From: Wenyingzhuangia sp.
GTDB taxonomy: Bacteria; Bacteroidota; Bacteroidia; Flavobacteriales; Flavobacteriaceae
Direction: 5' to 3'
NCBI GenBank assembly: GCA_020628175.1
Contig: JAHDFK010000005.1
Location: 56,871 to 91,362, forward strand
DNA: 34,492 nt
Both the position numbers and the translations under genes were made by a program. The stretch's first letter is position 1, and each line of letters begins with the position of its first letter. Positions 25,197 through 34,492 of the stretch are shown here, one piece after another. The notes below the pieces were generated by a model. The model made no database searches and was not told the origin of the DNA. It was given only the letters and a program-made list of their open reading frames with translations.

Positions 25197-26340
25197 AACT
25201 AATAATACCTCAAAAATACAACTTGATTCGATTCAAGAAGCTATAGAAGATATCAGAAATGGTAAAATGGTTATTGTAGTAGATGATGAAGATAGAGAAA
25301 ACGAAGGTGACTTTATTGCTGCAGCCGAAAAAGTAACTCCTGAAATGATTAATTTCATGGCCCAACATGGTAGAGGTCTTATTTGTGCTCCTTTAATAGA
25401 AGAAAGATGTGAAGAGCTAGGCTTAAACATGATGGTAAATGACAATACAGTATTACACAATACACAATTTACAGTATCTGTAGATTTAATTGGTAATGGT
25501 TGTACAACAGGTATTTCTGCTCAAGATAGGTCTAAAACTATTTATGCGTTAACCCAAAGCGCGACCAAACCTCAAGATTTAGGTAGACCAGGACACATAT
25601 TTCCTTTAAAAGCTAAAAAAGGTGGGGTTTTAAGAAGAACAGGACATACCGAGGCTGGTGTAGATTTAGCTAGGTTGGCAGGTTTAAAACCCGCTGGTAT
25701 TTTAGTAGAAATACTAAACGAAGATGGTACCATGGCTCGTTTGCCACAATTAAAAGAAATTGCTGATAAATTTGATATGAAATTAATATCTATAGAGGAT
25801 TTAGTTTCTTACCGTATGCAACACGATTCTTTAATCGATAAAATTGAAGACTTTGACATTACTACCCGTTTTGGTGAGTTTCGTTTAAGAGCTTACAATC
25901 AAACTACAAACAATCAAGTTCATTTAGTATTAACTAAAGGTTCTTGGTCTAACGATGAGGCTGTACTATGTAAAGTAACCTCTAACTCTTTTGGAAACGA
26001 TGTGTTGAATACTTTAACCAAAGGTCCTGAGGATAAATTAGCTAGAATTTTCGAAAAAATAAATAGTGAAGGTAAAGGAGCTGTCGTGTTTATCAATCAA
26101 GAGCAATTGACTTTTAATTTAAAAAAGCGTCTCTTAGATTTTAAAGAGGCTCAAAAAGGAATTGATCCTAAAGAAGATTCTACAACTCCAATGGATGAAA
26201 AAGATTTTGGTATTGGTGCTCAAATATTACACAACATAGATATTTCAAAACTAAAACTTTTAACAAATTCTCCCGCTCAAAAAAAACGAGTTGGTATTAC
26301 AGGTTATGGTTTAGAAGTTGTTGAAAAAATAAACTACTAA
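25189..26340 (+). CDS. ribB: 3,4-dihydroxy-2-butanone-4-phosphate synthase with degenerate GTP cyclohydrolase II domain
   Basis: Riboflavin pathway enzyme converting ribulose 5-phosphate to dihydroxybutanone phosphate. The N-terminal RibB half (about residues 10-215) is intact, with DDEDRENEGDF, HGRGLICAPL, GHTEAGVDLARLAG and EILNEDGTMARL. The C-terminal half (about 220-380) has the RibA fold position, but the zinc-binding Cys set of GTP cyclohydrolase II (CLTGDVFGSLRCDC in active enzymes) is replaced by NSFGNDVLNTL. The RQEGRGIG segment reads INQEQLTF. GTP cyclohydrolase activity is therefore not expected, and a separate ribA should exist elsewhere. It is last in the ftsK operon and ends at a terminator. 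Confidence 0.93.
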   Translation: MSKTNNTSKIQLDSIQEAIEDIRNGKMVIVVDDEDRENEGDFIAAAEKVTPEMINFMAQHGRGLICAPLIEERCEELGLNMMVNDNTVLHNTQFTVSVDLIGNGCTTGISAQDRSKTIYALTQSATKPQDLGRPGHIFPLKAKKGGVLRRTGHTEAGVDLARLAGLKPAGILVEILNEDGTMARLPQLKEIADKFDMKLISIEDLVSYRMQHDSLIDKIEDFDITTRFGEFRLRAYNQTTNNQVHLVLTKGSWSNDEAVLCKVTSNSFGNDVLNTLTKGPEDKLARIFEKINSEGKGAVVFINQEQLTFNLKKRLLDFKEAQKGIDPKEDSTTPMDEKDFGIGAQILHNIDISKLKLLTNSPAQKKRVGITGYGLEVVEKINY

Positions 26341-26373
26341 AAAAAAGCTAAGCTTAAACGCTTAGCTTTTTTT
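26341..26373. terminator. Bidirectional terminator between ribB and pepE
   Basis: GCTAAGC (26347-26353) pairs with GCTTAGC (26360-26366), loop TTAAAC, flanked by an A run and a T run. The pepE stop codon lies in the loop. Confidence 0.85.
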
Positions 26374-27076
26374 GTATTAAATAATTTATATTACTGTTAG
26401 ACTCTATCTCAGTAATTTCATTTTCTTCAAATAAGAACGCTTTATTGCCTCCTCTTAAAAAAATATCATCTCCTTTTATACGTAACCAACTCCCCTCTTT
26501 TAAACCCAGTACTTTTGTTTTTTCTATGTGTTGAAATTCCTTAATTCTCTCTGCTCTAGTTTCCCCTCGATGTGTAGAGTTTTTAGTAGGTTCTAAATAA
26601 TGTACATTTAAATTAAATGGTAGTATACCCATAGTTTTATAGCTAGGTGGTAATACAATAGGCATATCATTAGTTGTTTGCATGCTTAAGCCTGTAATAT
26701 TTGTACCTGCACTTGTTCCTAAATAAGGTACTCCCCTATTTATTGCTTCTTTCAAATCTTCAAGCAAACCATATCCATACAATTTCGATACTAGTAAAAA
26801 AGTATTTCCTCCACCAACATAAATGCCTTTTGCTTGCCTAATTGCCAATCTGTAATCATCATATTCATGTATCCCGGTTACTTTAATTCCTAAATCATTA
26901 AAAGCTCTTTGTACTTTGTCTGTGTAAGCATTAAAAGTAATACCACTGGGCTGTGCAAACGGAATAAATAATACTTCTTCTACATCTTTGTACAACTTAT
27001 CTATACAAGGAAGTAAGTATTCTAAAAACTCCGATCCATGCACACTTCCAGAGCTCGCCAAAGCTAAGTTTCTCAT
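26354..27076 (-). CDS. pepE: Dipeptidase E (peptidase family S51)
   Basis: Cytoplasmic serine peptidase cleaving Asp-Xaa dipeptides. The 240-residue product has the family marks YVGGGNTF, the nucleophile elbow GTSAGTNI with Ser122, and NVHYLEP with the His of the active-site region, plus HRGETRAERIKEF. It is convergent with ribB through a shared terminator and divergent from the sulfatase gene. Confidence 0.93.
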   Translation of the reverse strand: MRNLALASSGSVHGSEFLEYLLPCIDKLYKDVEEVLFIPFAQPSGITFNAYTDKVQRAFNDLGIKVTGIHEYDDYRLAIRQAKGIYVGGGNTFLLVSKLYGYGLLEDLKEAINRGVPYLGTSAGTNITGLSMQTTNDMPIVLPPSYKTMGILPFNLNVHYLEPTKNSTHRGETRAERIKEFQHIEKTKVLGLKEGSWLRIKGDDIFLRGGNKAFLFEENEITEIESNSNINYLIQKKLSV

Positions 27077-27190
27077 TTTTGTCTTTTTATAATAACTACA
27101 TGAATTTAAAAAAAAATTATTTCTTTTTGAAACTTACGGCTCAAAAACAGTAGCTTTATCACTGTTCATATTCGTTCTAACTAAAAAATT

Positions 27191-28699
27191 ATGTACAAAT
27201 ACCTTTTATATTCTATTGCTATTTTATGTGCTATTTCGTGTAAACAGCAAAAAGAAAGAATCTCTAAAAAACCTAACATTCTATTTATTTTTACGGATGA
27301 CCAGACGTATAACTCCATTAAATCACTAGGTAACAACGAAATAAAAACACCTAACATGGATAAACTTGTGACCAATGGAACCACATTTACCCATGCTTAC
27401 AATATGGGATCTTGGAGTGGTGCAGTCTGTGCAGCTTCTCGAGCCATGTTAAATTCTGGTAGATTTGTATGGCGTGCTCATAAATTTAGAAAAAATTGGA
27501 CCCAAAATGATTCCATAACAAAAACATGGGCCAAATTATTAGAACAACAAGGTTATGAAACCTATTTTTCTGGAAAATGGCATGTTGATGCTCCTGCAAA
27601 ATCAGTATTTAACAATGTAAAACACGTTCGCCCGGGAATGCCTAAAGACCATTGGAACCATTTTAAAATGGTTGCTAAATTTGATTCTATTGCTAACATT
27701 AAAAACGCAAACCCAGATGATTTAATGCCTTTGGGCTACAATAGACCTAAGCACGAAAACGATTCTACTTGGTTGCCTACAGACAAAAGTCAAGGAGGTT
27801 TTTGGCAAGGCGGACTGCATTGGAGTGAAGTTTTAAAAAATGATGCTTTGGAGTTTTTAAAAAATACAACAACTAAAAAAGATCCTTTTTTTATGTATCT
27901 CGCCTTTAATGCTCCACACGATCCTAGACAAGCTCCTCAAGAATTTCAAGATTTATATGATATTCACAAAATTAAATTACCCAAGAGTTACTTAGCTGAA
28001 TATCCTTACAGAAAACATATTGGAAATGACAATAGTTTAAGAGATGAAGCCTTAGCGCCTTTTCCTAGAACAGCGTATGCCATAAAAACGCATATTAAAG
28101 AATATTATGCGAGTATATCACATGTAGATGCTCAAATAGGACAAATTATAGAAGCTTTAGAACAAACTGGCAAACTAAAAAACACGTATATCTTTTTTAC
28201 TGCCGATCATGGTTTGGCAATGGGAAGACATGGTTTGCTAGGAAAACAAAACTTATTTGACCACAGTATTCGTGCTCCTTTAATTGTTTTAGGACCAGAC
28301 ATCCCCAAAAACAAAAAAAACACATCCGATGTTTACTTACAAGACATTATGGCTACAACTCTAGAACTTGCTGCAGTAGAAAAACCTAAATACATTGAGT
28401 TTACAAGTTTTTTACAACAAGCCAAACAACAAACAAACAAAAGTAATTACAAAGCTATTTATGGGGCATATTTACAATTACAACGTATGATTCGTAAAGA
28501 CAATTTTAAACTTTTAGTATATCCTAAAATAGATACTGTATTGTTATTTGATTTAGAAAAGGATCCTGAAGAAATGAACAACTTAGCCAACAAACCGCAA
28601 TACAAAAACAAGGTTAAAAAACTTTTTAAAGAATTAATGGAGTTGCAACAACAAATGGAAGATCCATTAGATTTAAAGCCTTTATTCAACAAACTCTAA
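27191..28699 (+). CDS. S1-family sulfatase lipoprotein with C-A-A-S-R active site
   Basis: A 502-residue formylglycine sulfatase. The lipobox AISC has Cys17, so it is a lipoprotein in the periplasm or on the surface. Metal ligands are in FIFTDDQ near the N-terminus and FFTADHG late in the domain. The modified Cys is Cys80 in CAASRAMLNSGR; most S1 sulfatases have CxPSR, and the CxASR form is a less common accepted variant. SGKWHVDAP follows. Next to GH2 and GH86 genes it probably desulfates red-algal galactan (porphyran or agar oligosaccharides); position specificity cannot be read. A possible TTG-N21-TAGCTTTA promoter is at 27127-27158. Activity needs a maturation enzyme not seen here. Confidence 0.92.
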   Translation: MYKYLLYSIAILCAISCKQQKERISKKPNILFIFTDDQTYNSIKSLGNNEIKTPNMDKLVTNGTTFTHAYNMGSWSGAVCAASRAMLNSGRFVWRAHKFRKNWTQNDSITKTWAKLLEQQGYETYFSGKWHVDAPAKSVFNNVKHVRPGMPKDHWNHFKMVAKFDSIANIKNANPDDLMPLGYNRPKHENDSTWLPTDKSQGGFWQGGLHWSEVLKNDALEFLKNTTTKKDPFFMYLAFNAPHDPRQAPQEFQDLYDIHKIKLPKSYLAEYPYRKHIGNDNSLRDEALAPFPRTAYAIKTHIKEYYASISHVDAQIGQIIEALEQTGKLKNTYIFFTADHGLAMGRHGLLGKQNLFDHSIRAPLIVLGPDIPKNKKNTSDVYLQDIMATTLELAAVEKPKYIEFTSFLQQAKQQTNKSNYKAIYGAYLQLQRMIRKDNFKLLVYPKIDTVLLFDLEKDPEEMNNLANKPQYKNKVKKLFKELMELQQQMEDPLDLKPLFNKL

Positions 28700-28754
28700 A
28701 CTAAAAGCGATTTTACTTACATATTTACACAAAACATGGTGTTTTATAGCAGAT

Positions 28755-32081
<3,327 letters not shown>

Positions 32082-32103
32082 ATAGCTTAAAATATCTAAA
32101 TTA

Positions 32104-32135
32104 AAAACAGACCACCTCCTAAAGTGGTCTGTTTT
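32104..32135 (+). terminator. Terminator between GH2 and GH86 genes
   Basis: AAAACAGACCAC pairs perfectly with GTGGTCTGTTTT, loop CTCCTAAA, followed by CTTTTTT. The GH86 gene therefore probably has its own promoter. Confidence 0.85.
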
Positions 32136-32176
32136 CTTTTTTAGTTGTAACTTCATCAGAGTTAATACCTTGCACT

Positions 32177-34378
32177 ATGACAAAGTCTCTTTTAAAATAT
32201 GTGTTATTTCTATTTGGTTGTAGCCAACTCACTAATGCACAACAAACAATAGTAAATGTATTTCCTAACATCAATCATGTTGTTGGAGATGTTACTGAAT
32301 TTGATCGTCAAAAATACATTACCATACATTCATCTTTATTAGAAAGTGATTGGACAGGTGAAGAAGATAAATTAGCTTATCTTTTAGATGACTTGGATGT
32401 ATACTTAGGTAGAAACAATGGAACTTTAGGTTGGTACATGAATCAATCAAAAGAAGACCCGAATCGCCCTGGTTTTGTGGATCCAAATTACATGAACAAT
32501 AGAGGTCGCTATGTACGAGAAACAGTGTATGGTAAAAATAGTTTAGACAGACACCAATACGAATACAAAGCAGATGTGATGATTGGCGGACAAGAAAGAC
32601 CTTTCTGGCCTGGAACTCTAACCAACCCCTGTTGTGACGACACTGCTTATGAAATAGCTAGTGCCGAAGCTATTGGTGATTTTATGGGACGTTTTTTAAA
32701 CACTTTTTACAGAAATAACAACCAAACAAGCACTAAAGGTTTACCTAGACCTCGATTTTTAGAAATTATTAACGAACCTATTTATGGGTTGGTCACTAAC
32801 GGAGAACACACAAATTTAGAAGTGTTTGAATTTCATAATGACGTAGCAAATGCTATTAGACAACACAATACCGAAACTCTTATTGGTGGATACACAGCTG
32901 CTTTTCCTGTTTTTGATGTTGATAACTTTGAGAATTGGGAAAAGGAAATGAAATTATTTATTGATACCTCTGGTGAAAATATGGACTATTTTTCAGTTCA
33001 TTTTTACGATTTCAACAAACATCATTTTAATAATGGTAGACGTTTTGATGGTCCTATTAATTTTAAAGGAAGTAGAATGGAGGCTACTTTAGATATGATG
33101 GAGCATTACAGTAAGTTAGCACTTGACGAAGTAAAACCCTACCTGATATCTGAATATGGAGGAAGAGATCATTCTAACGAATGGAAACCATGGTCGGCAG
33201 ATAGAGATTGGAGTTTTATGAAATCTTATAGTCCGTTAATGTTACATTATATGAAAAGACCCGATAGAATTTTAAAAACAATTCCGTTTATCGTTACAAA
33301 GGCCGAATGGGGAAGAACAAATGTTCCTTACGCTCCGAGACTAATGCGACAAGCTTTTGAAGCAGAAGGAGAGACAGGTGAACATTGGGTGTTTAGTGGA
33401 TTGGTTAAATTTTATGAACTATGGGCCAACGTAAAAGGAAAACGAACGTTAACCCAAACCAACAATAAGCAACTCTTAACAGATAGCTATGTACACAACA
33501 ATAAGTTATATATTATAGCCAGTAATTTAAATTTTGATGATGAAGAACTCAATATAAATTTAAACGCAAACACCAATAACATTATTACAAATATTACAGC
33601 AAAACACCTGTATGGCAATACAAATGGACACCCAGTCATAGAAAATTCTGTACTGACACCTGAAAGTGAAATCTCTTTTAATTTACACAAAGAAGCTACA
33701 GCTATTATAGAAGTATGTTATCAAGAACCTATCACTGTAAACGAAACTGTAAACGAACAAATACATTATGCAACTAGCTACAAAAAAAGCATCATAGCCA
33801 ATACACCTATTTCTTTTACATTTTCTCAATTAAATGTATCGGAAAACTCTTATGGAAAATTACGAATTGGTATTGGTAGAGTTCATGGAAAAGAGCTCTA
33901 CCCAATGGTTAAATTAAATGGAACAGTTATGACAACTCCCACAACCTATGCAGGAGATGCTCAAACAATACGAGATTCCTTTTTTGGTTTGTTAGAAATA
34001 TCTATTCCTGAAGACCAATTACAAACAAACAATACACTAGAACTATTGTTTTCTGACTCTGGTGGTTTTGTTAGTAGTGCTGCCATACAAATTTATAATC
34101 CTAGTACAAAAATAGAAACCCTAAGCAATACATTAACTCCTGTGGCATCAAACTCTAAAATTATCTCTGTAATTGCAGAACAAAATATATTACGGGTAAT
34201 GATTCCTGAAAATAAAAAAACGCAAATACAAATAGCAGATATTAAGGGGCATATTTTACTCTCTACAAACATAGAAGAGAACAATACTAATTTTTCTACT
34301 ACTAAATTTACCAAAGGAATATACATCGTCTCTATACATATAGACAATACCACTTACTCTAAAAAAATAAGTCTTTAA
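32177..34378 (+). CDS. GH86 beta-agarase/beta-porphyranase with type IX secretion domain
   Basis: A 733-residue secreted endo-enzyme: signal peptide (about residues 1-21, ending LTNAQ), GH86 TIM barrel (about 22-420), accessory beta domains (about 430-660) and a C-terminal type A sorting domain of type IX secretion (about 665-733, with TQIQIADIKGHIL and GIYIVSI..YSKKISL). As a clan GH-A enzyme the acid/base is Glu200 in FLEIINEPIYG and the nucleophile Glu326 in YLISEYGGRDH. GH86 contains both agarases and porphyranases; the neighbouring sulfatase slightly favours porphyran. The type IX domain means it is released or attached at the surface. A poor promoter candidate TACCTTG lies four bases before the ATG. 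It ends at a strong terminator. Confidence 0.93.
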   Translation: MTKSLLKYVLFLFGCSQLTNAQQTIVNVFPNINHVVGDVTEFDRQKYITIHSSLLESDWTGEEDKLAYLLDDLDVYLGRNNGTLGWYMNQSKEDPNRPGFVDPNYMNNRGRYVRETVYGKNSLDRHQYEYKADVMIGGQERPFWPGTLTNPCCDDTAYEIASAEAIGDFMGRFLNTFYRNNNQTSTKGLPRPRFLEIINEPIYGLVTNGEHTNLEVFEFHNDVANAIRQHNTETLIGGYTAAFPVFDVDNFENWEKEMKLFIDTSGENMDYFSVHFYDFNKHHFNNGRRFDGPINFKGSRMEATLDMMEHYSKLALDEVKPYLISEYGGRDHSNEWKPWSADRDWSFMKSYSPLMLHYMKRPDRILKTIPFIVTKAEWGRTNVPYAPRLMRQAFEAEGETGEHWVFSGLVKFYELWANVKGKRTLTQTNNKQLLTDSYVHNNKLYIIASNLNFDDEELNINLNANTNNIITNITAKHLYGNTNGHPVIENSVLTPESEISFNLHKEATAIIEVCYQEPITVNETVNEQIHYATSYKKSIIANTPISFTFSQLNVSENSYGKLRIGIGRVHGKELYPMVKLNGTVMTTPTTYAGDAQTIRDSFFGLLEISIPEDQLQTNNTLELLFSDSGGFVSSAAIQIYNPSTKIETLSNTLTPVASNSKIISVIAEQNILRVMIPENKKTQIQIADIKGHILLSTNIEENNTNFSTTKFTKGIYIVSIHIDNTTYSKKISL

Positions 34379-34416
34379 AAACAAAAGCTCTTGTAAATTA
34401 CAAGAGCTTTTGTTTT
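34378..34416 (+). terminator. Terminator after GH86 gene
   Basis: AAAACAAAAGCTCTTG (34378-34393) pairs perfectly with CAAGAGCTTTTGTTTT (34401-34416), loop TAAATTA. It is usable in both directions. Confidence 0.85.
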
Positions 34417-34478
34417 AACAATATGGAAATAATTGTACGGCACCATACCTTCAAGTGTGTAAGTTTTAAAAACAGGGT

Positions 34479-34492
34479 TTGAACATGTTCAA
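34479..34492. promoter_or_regulatory. 14-bp perfect palindrome at the window edge
   Basis: TTGAACATGTTCAA is its own reverse complement and lies about 60 bases after the GH86 terminator, where the next gene's control region would be. It may extend past the window. A dimeric regulator site is possible. Confidence 0.4.

Noticed and set aside
34438..34453. ACGGCACCATACCTTC near the right edge as a sigma-54 promoter
   Set aside because: The -24 half is CGGCAC and the -12 half reads TTC with no G; too weak to call.
34481..34490. GAACATGTTC as a LexA/SOS box
   Set aside because: The Gram-positive box needs GAAC-N4-GTTC; here only two bases separate the arms, and no SOS gene is in view.

Overview
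The window is AT-rich, with gene content and signals typical of the Bacteroidota, most likely a marine, agar- or porphyran-degrading member of the Flavobacteriaceae. The supporting signs are TAnnTTTG-type promoters, few Shine-Dalgarno sequences, lipoproteins with acidic residues after the lipobox Cys, a C-terminal type IX secretion sorting domain, and red-algal galactan enzymes (GH16 agarase-like, GH86, GH2, S1 sulfatase). I cannot name the species from sequence alone.

Layout. 1-1340 (-): N-terminal part of a large secreted protein with tandem 110-residue cadherin/VCBS-like repeats, cut by the window edge. 1.5-4 kb: lon protease (-), divergent from a cysteine desulfurase (+). 5.3-8.2 kb: a large FAD/Fe-S D-2-hydroxyacid dehydrogenase of the YdiJ type (-). 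8.3-9.2 kb: a possible tiny membrane peptide and a TIGR02757/DUF2400 protein. 9.3-10.5 kb (-): a lone lipoprotein GH16 beta-agarase-like gene preceded by a sigma-54-type promoter. 10.7-13.8 kb (+): a tight cluster of a small Cys-containing membrane protein, a GT2 glycosyltransferase, an ECF sigma factor and a divergent Nramp-like transporter. 13.9-14.8 kb: lipA. 14.8-15.07 kb: two tandem, related, probably sigma-54-driven small RNA units, the most unusual item here. 15.1-19.5 kb: a LolC/E-like permease (-), a NamZ-type muramidase (+), a hypothetical gene with a YkgJ-type Cys-cluster protein (-), and a PKD-LamG lipoprotein (-). 19.6-26.3 kb (+): tpx, dgkA, then ftsK-lolA-lptF/G-ribB packed as an envelope/riboflavin operon. 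26.4-27.1 kb (-): pepE. 27.2-34.4 kb (+): a sulfated-galactan module of S1 sulfatase, GH2 beta-galactosidase and GH86 agarase/porphyranase, which probably continues beyond the window.

How the parts work together. The GH16 and GH86 enzymes would cut agar or porphyran outside the cell. The sulfatase would remove sulfate esters and the GH2 enzyme would take beta-galactose from oligosaccharides. No SusC/SusD pair is in view. The GH16 gene lies about 17 kb from the module, and its promoter (TGGCAC-N5-TTGTT) is nearly the same as those of the two small RNA units. One sigma-54 activator might therefore control both. This is inference from sequence and has not been shown.

No tRNA, rRNA, insertion sequence, CRISPR array or phage gene was recognised.
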